DNA of 64,000 nucleotides from JACCXM01 sp046328335 (GCA_046328335.1 JAXLWU010000004.1:194775-258774); one strand, 5' to 3'; shown: positions 42,141 to 51,668, numbered from the stretch's first letter. Numbers and translations: made by a program. Notes: generated by a model from the sequence alone, not told the origin.

Positions 42141-44183
42141 ATGGATTTATCCCGGTTCGACGATCTGGTTCGACAAGCGCTAGGCACGGGTTCTCGCCGG
42201 GGACTGGTGCGCGTGATCCTTTCCCTGCCCGTCGCTGGCGCGCTGGATCGGCTGCTTGTCCGGAATGAGGCCACCGCGAAGAAGCGCAAGAAGAAGAAAA
42301 AGAAGAAACCGCCGACCTGCACCCCGCTCTGCCTGAACAAGGCCTGCGGTCCTGACGGCTGCGGCAGATCCTGCGGCGAATGTGACGCGGGGGAGACCTG
42401 CCAGGATGGCGTCTGCACCGGCTGTGCCCCGGACTGCACCGGCAAGGTCTGTGGCGAAGATGGGTGTGGCGGGGCATGCCCGCCCGGTTGCGATGCCGGT
42501 TTCACCTGCACCGACAACGGAGCGTGCCGCTGCGGCAGCGATATCGTCTGCAATGGTGTCTGCTGTGCCACCGAGCAGATCTGTCACGATCTGACGGACG
42601 CTTGCTGCACACCTGATTCCCGTAACGCCACCTGCGGCGACCACGTGTGCGGCCAGGTCACGGACAACTGTGGGATATCCGTCCGCTGTGGCGATTGTCC
42701 GCAAGGGCAGGCCTGCGATGGCGGCGGCCAGTGCATCTGTGTTCCCAACTGCCAGGGCCGGGTCTGCGGTGACGACGGTTGCGGCCGCACCTGCGGCGAG
42801 TGCGTAGCCGATCGGGTATGCACCAATCAGGGCGCGTGCGTCTGCCGTTTCGAGTCCTGCAATGACGCCTGCTGCGGCGAGGGCGAGGTCTGCCGGAACG
42901 GGGCGTGCGGCGTCTGCATTCCGAGCTGCGACGGACAACAGTGCGGTTCTGATGGCTGCGGCGGCTCCTGTGGCACCTGTCCCGCCGGGCAATTTTGCCA
43001 GTTCGGGGTCTGCTTGGAGCGCATCTGCGATGTTTGCGCCACCGGTTGTCCCTTCACCTCGGTGCAGGCGGCGATCGACGCCGCCCCGGCGGGAGGCACG
43101 GTCACCGTTTGCCCCGGCACCTATCCGGCCGCGTTCACCATTCGCAAGAACCTCGAGCTGGTCGGCGCCGGCGATGGCGCCCGCGGCACCATCTTGCAGG
43201 GTTCGGGCACGGCCCCGGTGATCGAAATCCCGCGCGGGGTGACGGTAACGCTCAGGAAGTTGCGGATCACCGGGGGCCGCAATGAGCAGGGCGATGCCGG
43301 GGGTGTCTGGAACAAGGGCATAGCCACCGTGCGTGATTGCACGGTTACCGGCAACTATTCCCGCAATTCAGGCGGCGGCATCGGCAATACGGGCGGCACT
43401 CTCACGGTGATCAACTGCCTGATCACCGGGAACATATCCGACAACTGGGGCGGCGGGATCGACACCCGCGAGGGGACATTGACGGCCACCAACACCACGA
43501 TCTCCGGCAACACGGCAGCCGGACAAACCTCGCAACCTGGCGGCGGGGGCATCCACAGCTACGGCAGTAGGGTGGAACTGAGCGGCTGCACGATTCGGGA
43601 AAACAACGCGCTGGTCGTCGGTGGCGGCATCTACGGTGAACTCTCCACCATCTCGTTGACCAACTGCACGGTCAGCGCCAATACCGTCACCATTGACACC
43701 CCAGGGCTCAATACCGGCAACCGGGGCGGGGGCATTGTGAGTGACAATGGCAGCCTGACGCTGACCGGGTGTCTGGTTAGCGACAACTTTGCCCACGAGG
43801 GCGGCGGAATCTCCAGCACTCACAACAACGACGAGGGGGTCCTGAACCTGATCGATAGTGAAATCAGCGGCAACCAGGCGGAGCGGCTGGGAGGGGGCGG
43901 CATCCACGTAACCGGGACAGCGGTAAGACTCACCAACACTCGCATTCGCGCAAACAGGGCGTGCTGCTTCAACGAGCAAGCGGCCGGCGGAGGCATCGCG
44001 GTCTCGTTCGCCGCGGTGACCTTCGATGAAGCCAGCAAGGTCATCCAGAACGGGGCGAAGGGAACCGGAGGGGGCATTTACGCCGGCATGTTCGGCGAGG
44101 TTACCCTTTTCTCATCGGACAACGTGGTGGACAACAATCCCGACAACTGCGCCGGCACTCCCATTGCCCAATGCTTGAATTGA
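42141..44183 (+). CDS. Exported Cys-rich and right-handed beta-helix protein
   Basis: ATG 42141 has AAAGGA upstream and gives MDLSRFDDLVRQALGTGSRR, the export module with RR at 19-20. A hydrophobic stretch and a striking KKRKKKKKKK linker follow. Residues about 60-310 hold repeats built on CGxDGCGGSCGxC and GQxCxxGxC, about 50 cysteines in all. Residues about 320-680 form a parallel beta-helix with PbH1-type repeats: FTSVQAAIDAAPAGGTVTVC opens it, and GGGIxNTGGTLTVINCLITGN-like turns recur ten or more times. The fold is that of pectate-lyase-like adhesins or polysaccharide-binding proteins; no catalytic site is evident. Confidence 0.8.
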   Translation: MDLSRFDDLVRQALGTGSRRGLVRVILSLPVAGALDRLLVRNEATAKKRKKKKKKKPPTCTPLCLNKACGPDGCGRSCGECDAGETCQDGVCTGCAPDCTGKVCGEDGCGGACPPGCDAGFTCTDNGACRCGSDIVCNGVCCATEQICHDLTDACCTPDSRNATCGDHVCGQVTDNCGISVRCGDCPQGQACDGGGQCICVPNCQGRVCGDDGCGRTCGECVADRVCTNQGACVCRFESCNDACCGEGEVCRNGACGVCIPSCDGQQCGSDGCGGSCGTCPAGQFCQFGVCLERICDVCATGCPFTSVQAAIDAAPAGGTVTVCPGTYPAAFTIRKNLELVGAGDGARGTILQGSGTAPVIEIPRGVTVTLRKLRITGGRNEQGDAGGVWNKGIATVRDCTVTGNYSRNSGGGIGNTGGTLTVINCLITGNISDNWGGGIDTREGTLTATNTTISGNTAAGQTSQPGGGGIHSYGSRVELSGCTIRENNALVVGGGIYGELSTISLTNCTVSANTVTIDTPGLNTGNRGGGIVSDNGSLTLTGCLVSDNFAHEGGGISSTHNNDEGVLNLIDSEISGNQAERLGGGGIHVTGTAVRLTNTRIRANRACCFNEQAAGGGIAVSFAAVTFDEASKVIQNGAKGTGGGIYAGMFGEVTLFSSDNVVDNNPDNCAGTPIAQCLN

Positions 44184-44318
44184 CTTGGTCATATGCGGCA
44201 AGGCGCGCGGCGTGCTGGCAGAGCGCGGTGAAATTCCGTGGGCCCACGCCACACGGGCCACGATCGTCAGTGGTTTCGATTGCGTCTGGGCGGGAATCCG
44301 TCCGCCAAGGGGATCTCC

Positions 44319-45278
44319 ATGGACCACGCTGGTTTTGATGCATTGACCCGCGCGATGGCTGCGACCGCCCCACGCCGCGCAGTCCTCGCGTTGCTGGGCG
44401 CGTTGATTTCCGGTGCGGCGGCCGGGAATGCGCGGGCGAAGGGGAAAGGGAAGGGCAAGAAGTGCGGCAAAGGCCTCTCCCCCTGCCTGAACCATTGCCT
44501 CAAGTGTGGCAAGAACGAGACCGCTTCCCCCGACAGTGAAGGGAAGTGCCAGTGCTATTGCAATACCGGCTTCACCCGGCTGCCCTGCCGCGCCGGCAGT
44601 ATCTGCGTACCCGATGACCCCGGATGCTGTCCCGAGAAAAAACGGTGCGGATCCAACTGCATTCCCAGAACGGAGTGCTGTCATGATAGCGAAGTGCAGT
44701 GCGCCGACGGGACATGCGTCAAGAAGCCGGGCTGTTGCAAGGGGTTTGATCCTTGCCCGATCGCCCCCGACGGTTGTTGTCACACCTTCGCGGGAGAAGA
44801 GTGCACCCTGTTCGACGGCTGCTGCAACAGTTTCGTACACACCCCCTGCGATGGCAAGTGGTGTTGCAAGGACGACGAACAGTGCCTTGACGGCGCCTGC
44901 GTCAAGATCGATCTCTGTCCGGGACAAACGACGTGTTACAACGGCGACCGGACACATCACACCTGCTGTGCGTTGGCGGAGTCCTGTTGTGTCGACGGCT
45001 CCGGTGCTCACTGTTGCTCTTCCGAAGAATACTGTTGCGGCGGCGTCTGTTGTCCGTTCGGGTCGTCGTGCTGCGGTGGGACGTGTTGCGTCGGCCAGGA
45101 CGGATGCTGCGGCGATGTTTGCCCAGGGTTTGGCGCCGGTCCGTGCTGCGGCAACATCGGGCGCTGTCGCGATGCCGACGCCTTCTGCTGCCAGCGCACC
45201 GATGGCGACCACTGTTGCCCGCCAAACTCGCGCTGCAACGCGGCCGACGTGTCGCTCCGCCCGTGCCTCAGCAATTGA
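44319..45278 (+). CDS. Exported Cys-rich protein with granulin-like CC ladder
   Basis: ATG 44319 has AAGGGG six bases upstream and begins MDHAGFDALTRAMAATAPRR (RR at 19-20), then LALLGALISGAAAG and a KGKGKGKKCGKG linker. The 319-residue protein has over 60 cysteines, many as CC pairs in a ladder (TCCALAESCCVDGSGAHCC, EYCCGGVCCPFGSSCCGG). This ladder resembles granulin/epithelin motifs, where CC pairs stack beta-hairpins. It belongs to the same group as the 31268-31798 gene. It is followed by a NIPSNAP-like gene in the same direction. Confidence 0.72.
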   Translation: MDHAGFDALTRAMAATAPRRAVLALLGALISGAAAGNARAKGKGKGKKCGKGLSPCLNHCLKCGKNETASPDSEGKCQCYCNTGFTRLPCRAGSICVPDDPGCCPEKKRCGSNCIPRTECCHDSEVQCADGTCVKKPGCCKGFDPCPIAPDGCCHTFAGEECTLFDGCCNSFVHTPCDGKWCCKDDEQCLDGACVKIDLCPGQTTCYNGDRTHHTCCALAESCCVDGSGAHCCSSEEYCCGGVCCPFGSSCCGGTCCVGQDGCCGDVCPGFGAGPCCGNIGRCRDADAFCCQRTDGDHCCPPNSRCNAADVSLRPCLSN

Positions 45279-45323
45279 AATCGGCTTTCCTAAATCCGTG
45301 GATTGCGAGAAAGGAGTGCTGTC

Positions 45324-45626
45324 ATGATTGTCGTACGTCAGGTCTTTCAGGCTCACTACGGCCGAGGCGACGAACTGGTCACCTTGTTCCAGGAGATGAA
45401 CCGCCGGATGGCCGAGACCAATGCGGCGTGGCCGCGTTTCCGCATCCTGACTGATGCCTCCGGACCATTCTTCACCGTGGTAACCGAGATCGATGTCGAG
45501 AGTCTGGCGCAGTGGGAAGAAAGCTTTCACGAGGCCATGAATCAGCCCTGGATGGAGGAGTGGTTCGGACGGATGGTATCCCTGGTCACTTCCGGCACGC
45601 GCGAGTTCTACACCCGCGTCGATTGA
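45324..45626 (+). CDS. NIPSNAP/ABM-like dimeric alpha-beta barrel protein
   Basis: ATG 45324 has AAAGGAG seven bases upstream. The 100-residue product (MIVVRQVFQAHYGRGDELVT, later FRILTDASGPFFTVVTEIDV, SLAQWEESFHEAM) fits the ferredoxin-like dimeric barrel of NIPSNAP and antibiotic-biosynthesis-monooxygenase-type proteins. Those bind or convert small hydrophobic molecules. No catalytic residue can be named. It lies 45 bases after the Cys-rich gene, possibly on one transcript, although it is a cytosolic protein. Confidence 0.7.
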   Translation: MIVVRQVFQAHYGRGDELVTLFQEMNRRMAETNAAWPRFRILTDASGPFFTVVTEIDVESLAQWEESFHEAMNQPWMEEWFGRMVSLVTSGTREFYTRVD

Positions 45627-45761
45627 GGATCACGGGCCGGAAAAGGTCAGGCGGGCGTCACTCGAGACCGACGCTCCCGCTTTCCGGGATGAGCAGCTGT
45701 GGCGTTTCGACGTTCTGCGCCAATGGCTCGAACGCGTCAACCAGCTCGTGGGACGCGTCCA

Positions 45762-45789
45762 TTGACAGCCGCGGGATGCAGCGTAGACT
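45762..45789 (+). promoter_or_regulatory. Promoter of the trypsin-like protease gene
   Basis: TTGACA and TAGACT with a 16-base spacer, about 95 bases before the ATG at 45883. The -35 box is a perfect consensus. Confidence 0.6.
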
Positions 45790-45882
45790 CAGTCTCCGGT
45801 TTCTCGCGATATCGCAATGATGAGTGACAGGGTGGAGCGGAACAACGCCCACCGGTCGCTATGCCATGGGAGGAGTTGAAGC

Positions 45883-46785
45883 ATGGACACAGCTCGATTC
45901 GATGCGTTGGCTCGTCGCCTCGGTGGGAACGTCACGCGCCGGGGGGCGCTCAGCGTGCTCGCGAGCCTCGTCGCCATCGGCGCGGGTGAGGCGGCAGGCA
46001 AGGACCGCCATCGCCGTACCGGACACCACCGCGCCCGGGGCGGCGTGACGGCGCAGATTACTGACGGCGTCCTCGACGGCAACGGCCACCCCTACGTCGG
46101 GCTGATGGTGGCCCAGGACGCCAAGGGCAAACCGCTGTGGCGATGTAGTGGCACGCTCCTCTCGTCGCAGCTCTTTCTGACGGCTGGCCACTGCACCGAG
46201 GCGCCGGCGGCGCACGTCGAAATCTGGTTTCAGGCCGATGTCGAATCGGGTATCCCCGCCAACGGCTATCCCAATAAAGGACAGGTTGGCGGCACGCCCC
46301 ACACTCATCCCCAGTACAACCCCGACGCCTTCTACCAGTACGATTTGGGCGTCGTCGTGCTCGACAAGCCGATGAAGATGAAGCAGTATGGGGCGTTGCC
46401 GACACTGGATGTGCTGGATGGGCTGACCCCGCGCCGCGGTCAGAAGGACGTCACGTTCACCGCGGTCGGCTACGGGTTGCAGCAGAGTTTCCCCGATGCC
46501 GCGTCCTGGAAAGAGCATAACCAACGCGTGCGCATGGTAGCCTACCCTCACCTCCTCCAGATCAATACCGGCTTCACCGGCGACGGTTCGCTCCTCCTCT
46601 CGAACAACGCCAACACTGGTGGCACCTGCTTCGGCGACTCCGGTGGCCCGAACTTCATTGGCACCAGTAACGTGGTTGGCGGGGTGACCTCGTTCGGGCT
46701 CAACGATGCCTGCGGGGGCACCGGCGGTGTCTACCGGGTCGATCGCGCGGACGACCTCGACTGGCTGCACTCATTTACCGGATAG
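45883..46785 (+). CDS. Exported trypsin-like serine protease (S1 family)
   Basis: The 300-residue product starts MDTARFDALARRLGGNVTRR with RR at 19-20, then a hydrophobic stretch, a basic linker (KDRHRRTGHHRARGG) and VTAQI at 55-59. The mature domain has the S1 triad: H103 in LTAGHC, D154 in YDLGVVVL and S253 in GDSGGP, so it is probably active. SSQLFLTAGHCTEAP and a terminal GVYRVDRADDLDWL helix complete the fold. ITDG at the domain start corresponds to the IVGG activation end of trypsins, so cleavage just before it could activate the enzyme. It has its own promoter. A secreted protease; target unknown. Confidence 0.87.
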   Translation: MDTARFDALARRLGGNVTRRGALSVLASLVAIGAGEAAGKDRHRRTGHHRARGGVTAQITDGVLDGNGHPYVGLMVAQDAKGKPLWRCSGTLLSSQLFLTAGHCTEAPAAHVEIWFQADVESGIPANGYPNKGQVGGTPHTHPQYNPDAFYQYDLGVVVLDKPMKMKQYGALPTLDVLDGLTPRRGQKDVTFTAVGYGLQQSFPDAASWKEHNQRVRMVAYPHLLQINTGFTGDGSLLLSNNANTGGTCFGDSGGPNFIGTSNVVGGVTSFGLNDACGGTGGVYRVDRADDLDWLHSFTG

Positions 46786-47014
46786 GCGTATCCGGCCCGA
46801 TCGGAATGGGATCGACGTGATCGATCTCCTCATGAAGAAACCGAGGAATCGGGTGAGCCAGGTCACTTATGGCGTGTGGATCGTGCCCGGTCACGGTCAA
46901 TCTCCCGCAAGACATCTCGACACACCATGACGTTCATATGGGAGCGGACCCAGCTACCGGGTTGCAGCCTACTTCGCTGAGAATCGCGCGATCCACAACG
47001 GGAAGGAGAGGACG

Positions 47015-47185
47015 ATGAGCGACGAGGTCCGTGATCTGGGCGATGCACAGACGCGTCCATCATCCCGCCGACGGCCCTGGACGCCATCATTGCTGTCGTC
47101 GCGATCGGCGCTGTGCCTGCAACGGTGCGCGGAGAAACCAGACAAAAGCAAGGCTGGGAAAAGGGGAAGGAACAGAACGCGCTGA
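47015..47185 (+). pseudogene. Frameshifted remnant of a small exported protein
   Basis: GGAAGGAG stands eight bases before ATG 47015. The frame opens MSDEVRDLGDAQTRPSSRRR (RR at 18-20, as in the export module), but the hydrophobic stretch (ALDAIIAVVAIGAVPATVRG) lies in the next frame, and a Cys/Lys segment (CAEKPDKSKAGK) is back in the first. Joined across two frame changes it would be a normal small exported protein of the kind at 28994-31033. As it stands it ends after 56 codons. Confidence 0.45.
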
Positions 47186-48050
47186 GTCAGCCGACCGGCG
47201 GACCTCGGCGAGCGGACACCCCCGGATGGTGGACTGGCCTTGGGGCGGTCCGATGGTGAACGGCCGGACGCGGACCATCGGCCAGACGGTGTGCGGCTTG
47301 GCACGACGCCCGGACGGCGGATTGGCGATTGGCCGTCGAGCATCCGACCGTAACGCACGTCGGCCGGACGTGGTGCGCACGGAACGGGGCGTGGCATCCG
47401 CCGCGCGTTCCATGTTCGGTCATAGTGATGTGGTTGCTCCCGACCGCATATCGGCAACACCGCGACCAGCGGCTATGATCCGATTGTCACTACGCTCAAT
47501 CGCGTCGCTTGCCCCAGCAAATCGCCGGCGACGGCGCATTCAGCCCTGCGCCAGCGCCAAGATTGAGCGGTCAACGGTGGCCAGCGCCAAGGCAAAACAG
47601 CCCAGAGCGGACTACTCTGGGTGGGCAGGGTCGAGTTCCGTTACATCAGGGCACACCCGCCGCTTGAATCGATGCAACCGTACGCATTCACGTAGGGCAA
47701 CTCCGCGAGGACGTCGCAGGTCGGATTCCCCGCAATGGCCGCTGACCGCCTGCGTACTCGCCTTTACCGGTGGCCGGTTGACCGTGCGCGATGGACATCT
47801 GGGACGATCTCCCGCGGACTCAATCCTTTTTGCGAATGGTCCCCTTCAGCCCGTTGCGGCTCCGGCAGTAGATGCCCTGCTGCTAGTCCTCACGTCTCCT
47901 CGCCACCCACGCGGTATTGCAGTCGGCAGATGCCCTGGCAGGCGGGGTCAGGTGTCGTAGCAGCAGGCGTCGTCGGGTCTGCACGTGTTGTCGCGAACTG
48001 GACTGATAACGACTGGGGACCAGATGGTCCAGGACGCCGCTACGCGCGAG
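47186..48050. other. Gap without an intact gene
   Basis: No frame with a ribosome site and protein-like make-up was found on either strand. A CCCAGAG-N7-CTCTGGG hairpin lies at about 47600-47620. The area sits between gene remnants and is probably decayed sequence. Confidence 0.4.
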
Positions 48051-48296
48051 TTAGTCGCAGGCGGCGTGAATGGCCTTGATCTCGTCGCCACGGGTGCCGT
48101 GCGACGGATCGCCACCTGCCCAAGCGTGCCGGCCTGGCCATTGTGCTGGCGCTGGCCGACGCCACGCCGACGCAGTCGGCCTTCGAGCCGGCATTCGGCG
48201 CATCACGAATTCCACGCCGGGCGGGCCGCGGCGGCTTCCACGAGCGAGAAGGCCGATCAGTCCGGCCGTGGCGAAGGCGATGAGCGTGTGCTTCAT
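48051..48296 (-). pseudogene. Probable remnant of a small secreted protein
   Basis: AGGAGG stands ten bases before ATG 48296. The start MKHTLIAFATAGLIGLLA is a clear Sec-type signal core, but the expected cleavage region (VEAAAARPAW) is in another frame, and the tail (GDEIKAIHAACD) returns to the first frame. The Arg/Pro-rich middle of the present frame is not protein-like. One or two frameshifts in a short secreted protein explain this best. Confidence 0.35.
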
Positions 48297-48749
48297 CTCC
48301 AGATCCTCCTACCGGGCAGGGTCAGCCCTGCCCCCTCGTCTCACGGCCGTCGCCACCACCTCGGTCGTCGCCAATCAGCAGCTACGACCGAAATCCCAGC
48401 GGCGCGTCTCCGCCGTCTGCTGCATATTGGTGCCACCGTCGACTTGAGACAGCGAGATCAGAATACGGCCACGGGGTAGCACGAATCGCACGTGTCCCTG
48501 GATCTGGCCTCGATCGAGAAGGACGTCTTGCCGCCACCACGCGGGTCATCACGAGACGATTGCCGAATTGCAGAACCGTGACAGCCGTCCCACCGTGACG
48601 CGGCGCATCGAGCAAATACCCCGGCGTAGGGGTCCTCTCAGGAAGCATCCGAGCAACAAGGTGGCATACCCGTGCAATCTCGACACTCGGCGCGGAATGA
48701 GCATGGATATCCCGTGTTGACAGGCCACACCAGAAGGACACGACTCGCG
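48297..48749. other. Gap without an intact gene
   Basis: Nothing could be supported on either strand; long frames here lack ribosome sites and protein-like composition. Confidence 0.35.
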
Positions 48750-48928
48750 ATGAAGACGATTCAAGCCCCGCGTGAGGAACGCGGCGAGTCAACCAGCCAA
48801 CTTGCCGCGGACCGTGGGCGTCAGCGTCCACACCGTGGACGAATGGGAACAGGGCGCGGCGCGGCCCCGTCGTCTCGTTGCGGGCGCTGATCGAACGCTT
48901 CGACGTCGACGAGGCAGACCTGATCTGA
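48750..48928 (+). pseudogene. Frameshifted XRE-type helix-turn-helix regulator
   Basis: Three frames joined in order make a short Cro/C1-type HTH protein. Frame 1 gives MKTIQAPREERGESTSQLAA; frame 2 gives VGVSVHTVDEWEQGAARP, the recognition helix with the usual VSxxTVxxWExGxxxP pattern; frame 3 gives VSLRALIERFDVDEADLI and the stop. Each junction needs a single base change, near 48807 and near 48863. No intact copy remains. Confidence 0.6.
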
Positions 48929-49171
48929 CCCATGCGAGCCGCCATCACTCAGCGAGCAGGTCCTCGACGCTGGACCTGCAGGCGTAGTCGCCGCGGAGTC
49001 GCAGATTCGCTAACGGGGTCACGGCGAACTTTGGCAGCCTCGCTGTCTATCGCAACAGCAGGGCGCCAAGTTCATTGCACACGAGCAACCTGATCAGACT
49101 CTGCTAGCGTCCACGGTCAATGAGCAGCGCATCGGCTGGGCCCCGGCGAAGCATTCGTGCGTCCGCAAACC

Positions 49172-50091
49172 TCACCCCGCCGTCGCCTCCGCGACTCTGT
49201 TCCAGTACCACGTCCTGATCCCTGGCGACTCCGGCTGCAAGCCACCCGCGAACGTGACGCAGGCGGCGCCCCGGCGCGGTAGCGAATTCGCATTCGGCGA
49301 TACAGCGGCTGTTGCGTCCGAATCCTTGATTCTGGCAATCGCGATCCGTGGCACAGGCCACGCATGTCGCACCCTGCGCACAGTAAGGCGCCCGATCCAG
49401 GGTCTTGACGCAGCGCCCGGCGCGGTTATTGGCGGTGCACCGGATGGCGTTCCCGTTGAAGCGCACCCGCGCTGGGACAGTCGCCGGCCAATGCCACGCA
49501 CTGATTGGCTTGGGGCCGCCACACACCCTTCGCCGCGCCACACGCCGGGTCACAGACCGGGACGCACCGTCCGCCTGCACAGGCTCGTCAGGCACAATTG
49601 GACTGCACGGCACTGGCAAGTGCCATTCACGCATTGGGTTGTTTCCGCACGGCAGAATGCATTCTCCGTAATCGCAGATGTCACATCCCGTGCAGGCCGG
49701 ATGCAGTCGACCGGCAGCCATGTGGTTCAGTCCGCACTTTCGCAGAGTGCTCGCATTGTCCCGCCAGTCGATTGCAGCCACTGCGAAATCACAGGGCGGA
49801 TCGCAGGTTTGCGGGCAGACAAAGACGTCACCGTTGGGCGCGCAGTCGGCCCCGGCGCAAGGCTTGCACCATCCGCGTTGACACCTGACACGCGCCACAG
49901 GTGCGGCCGTCCGGGAGCGGGCGACACTTCCCCTTCTTCCGCCTCTGACAGGCCGGGCAGGCTCTTCTTGCCTTTGCCGTCGTCCTCCCGAGGAAAGGCC
50001 TGGGCCTGCCACGAGAATTCCTAGCCATCCAGTGACCGACGTGGCAGCGTGCCGAGGTGACGGGTGAGCGCATCGAGCGTGAGTGGTCCAT
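49172..50091 (-). pseudogene. Frameshifted exported Cys-rich protein
   Basis: AAGGAAG stands six bases before ATG 50091. The pieces in different minus-strand frames are MDHSR, then LDALTRHLGTLPRRSLDG, then LGILVAGPGLSSGG, then CPACQRRKKGKCRPLPDGRT, then the longest, with CQRGWCKPCAGADCAPNGDV and CDICDYGECILPCGNNP, then CVACATDRDCQNQGF, and a last piece PGIRTWYWNRVAEATAG. Together they follow the export-module plus Cys-rich plan of the intact genes at 42141 and 44319. At least five single-base frame changes are needed, so the gene is dead or the sequence has errors here. Confidence 0.6.
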
Positions 50092-50299
50092 CGTGGCCTT
50101 CCTTGTGATGAGATGGCATTGTTCGCAACACGGAACGATGGGCGTCAGGAGCAGAGGGACGGTGGTCCCAGTCAGTTAATTATAGTGTTGGGGCCCTCGC
50201 CTAGTACATAACCACCCAGTCCACCTTCCCCGATGGGCTGAGTCGGGGTTGCTGTCGAACGCCGTGGAAGCGTCCATGACTCCATTCTGAACGAACAGT

Positions 50300-50327
50300 A
50301 CGGGGCGTAGCGTCCGCCACGCCCCGT
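50300..50327 (-). terminator. Possible terminator beyond the dehydrogenase gene
   Basis: ACGGGGCGT (50300-50308) pairs exactly with 50319-50327 around a 10-base loop, about 90 bases after the stop of the dehydrogenase gene in its direction. The rest of the gap 50092-50419 shows nothing recognisable. Confidence 0.4.
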
Positions 50328-50419
50328 TCCACACTCGACCACGCGCGAAAACGTCGCGGTTCCCCAACCATCAGGGCGGCCAGGCGCCTTGCACATTGCC
50401 GACAGCGGTTGATGAGCCG

Positions 50420-51193
50420 TCAGGCGTTCCGGTTCCCCGGAATCGTGAGTCCGCCGTCGAGCACGATCGCCGCCCCGGTCATGAAGGCGCAGGCGTCGGA
50501 GCAGAGGAAGGCGATCTGCTCGGCCACTTCTTCGGCGGTGCCCAGCCGCCCCAGCGGCGCCATATTCTCCGCCTGCCGCCGCGCCTCCTCCGGGTTGTCG
50601 CTGGCGCGGAAAAAGGCGCGGTTCATCTCGGTGTCGATGTTGCCTGGGCAGACGCAATTGACCCGGATGCCGGAGGCGGCATGGTCGGCTGCCATGCACT
50701 TGGTGAGGATCAGCACCGCCCCCTTCGAGGCCCCGTAGACCGCCAGGTTCGCATTCCCCACCAGCGCCGCCCCGGACGCCAGATTGACGATGCTCCCTCG
50801 CCCCTGCCGCTCCATAACCGGAATGGCGAACTTGCAGGGCAGGAACGTTCCCTTGACATTGACCGCCATCACCCGGTCCCAGACCTCTTCCGGCGTATCG
50901 GGAACGTTCAGCCGGGCCAGGACGCCGGCGCTATTGACGAGGATATCGACCCCACCCCAAGCGGTGATCGCCGCGTCGACCATCGCCGCGCAGGACCGGG
51001 CGTCGACGACGTCGACCTGGCACGCCCGCGCTTCTCCCCCCGCCGCCACGATCGATTCGGCCACCGCCGTCGCGCCCGCCAGGTTGAGATCGGCGACGAG
51101 CACCCTGGCGCCACGCTGCGCCAGCACGCGCGCGGTCGCCTCGCCGATCCCCTGCGCGCCTCCGGTCACGATCGCGCGCGCTCCCTCGATCAT
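50420..51193 (-). CDS. Short-chain dehydrogenase/reductase (classical SDR)
   Basis: A 257-residue classical SDR; ATG 51193 fits the family start (GARAIVTGGAQGIG). The cofactor motif is TGGAQGIGEA at 10-19, NSAG at 87-90 holds the fold, and the catalytic Ser139/140 region (IVNLASGAAL), Tyr153 and Lys157 (YGASKGA) are intact. VCPGNIDTEM and a terminal GAAIVLDGGLTIPG complete it. DLN after strand 2 suggests NAD rather than NADP. Substrate unknown. It is divergent from the ArsR gene, and the 109-base gap holds a promoter and an operator-like inverted repeat, so the hydrogenase regulator may also act on it. Confidence 0.9.
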   Translation of the reverse strand: MIEGARAIVTGGAQGIGEATARVLAQRGARVLVADLNLAGATAVAESIVAAGGEARACQVDVVDARSCAAMVDAAITAWGGVDILVNSAGVLARLNVPDTPEEVWDRVMAVNVKGTFLPCKFAIPVMERQGRGSIVNLASGAALVGNANLAVYGASKGAVLILTKCMAADHAASGIRVNCVCPGNIDTEMNRAFFRASDNPEEARRQAENMAPLGRLGTAEEVAEQIAFLCSDACAFMTGAAIVLDGGLTIPGNRNA

Positions 51194-51233
51194 CGCTTGC
51201 CCTTCCTCATGGGCGGTGTTGCCCCGCCGCCAA

Positions 51234-51263
51234 TTGCCTCTAAACTCGCAGAGATGATAATCT
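51234..51263 (+). promoter_or_regulatory. Promoter of the arsR-hydrogenase operon
   Basis: TTGCCT and TAATCT are spaced by 18 bases, about 40 bases before the arsR start, in the only AT-rich part of the gap. Confidence 0.5.
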
Positions 51264-51269
51264 AGGAAT

Positions 51270-51287
51270 ATTCGCAGATGTGCGGAT
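51270..51287. promoter_or_regulatory. ArsR-type operator candidate
   Basis: ATTCGCA (51270-51276) and TGCGGAT (51281-51287) form an inverted repeat with one mismatch around four bases. It starts just after the -10 box, where an ArsR-family repressor would block transcription, and just before the arsR gene. Confidence 0.5.
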
Positions 51288-51302
51288 TGCCAGAGGTTGC
51301 CG

Positions 51303-51668
51303 GTGCCGATGCTCCAGAAATTCAAGGCCGAGCTCTTCAAGGCCCTGGGCCATCCCGTCCGCATCCGCATCCTCGAACTGCTCCGGGATGGTGAGCGCTC
51401 CGTCTCCGAACTGCAAGCGGCGCTCGACATCGATGCCTCTTCGGTCAGCCAGCAACTCGCCGTGCTCCGCTCGCGCCAACTGGTCGCCGGCCGCAAAGAC
51501 GGAGCGAGCGTCTACTACAGCGTCACCGATCCCCTCCTCTTTTCCCTGCTCGATACCGCTCGCGCCATTTTCAACGCCCAACTCCTCGTCCTCCAGACCA
51601 TGGCCGACGAGCAGCCGGAGCCAGTTCCGGCAGACGGTGGCGCGGCAGGGACTGGCGACGCGGGATGA
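51303..51668 (+). CDS. ArsR family transcriptional regulator
   Basis: GTG 51303 has AGAGG six bases upstream; an ATG two codons later is in frame. The product of about 121 residues has the winged helix of ArsR proteins: FKALGHPVRIRILELLRDGERSVSELQAAL, the recognition helix DASSVSQQLAVLRSRQLV and the wing GRKDGASVYYSVTD. The metal-binding ELCVCDL-type site of ArsR/SmtB is absent, so it may sense something other than a metal. Its stop overlaps the start of the first hydrogenase gene (ATGA), so it is co-translated with the operon it probably controls. Confidence 0.87.
   Translation: MPMLQKFKAELFKALGHPVRIRILELLRDGERSVSELQAALDIDASSVSQQLAVLRSRQLVAGRKDGASVYYSVTDPLLFSLLDTARAIFNAQLLVLQTMADEQPEPVPADGGAAGTGDAG

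Noticed and set aside
47031..47960. 309-codon open frame in the decayed region
   Set aside because: Arg/Ser/Pro-rich translation without domain, ribosome site or homologous pattern; overlaps a better explained remnant.
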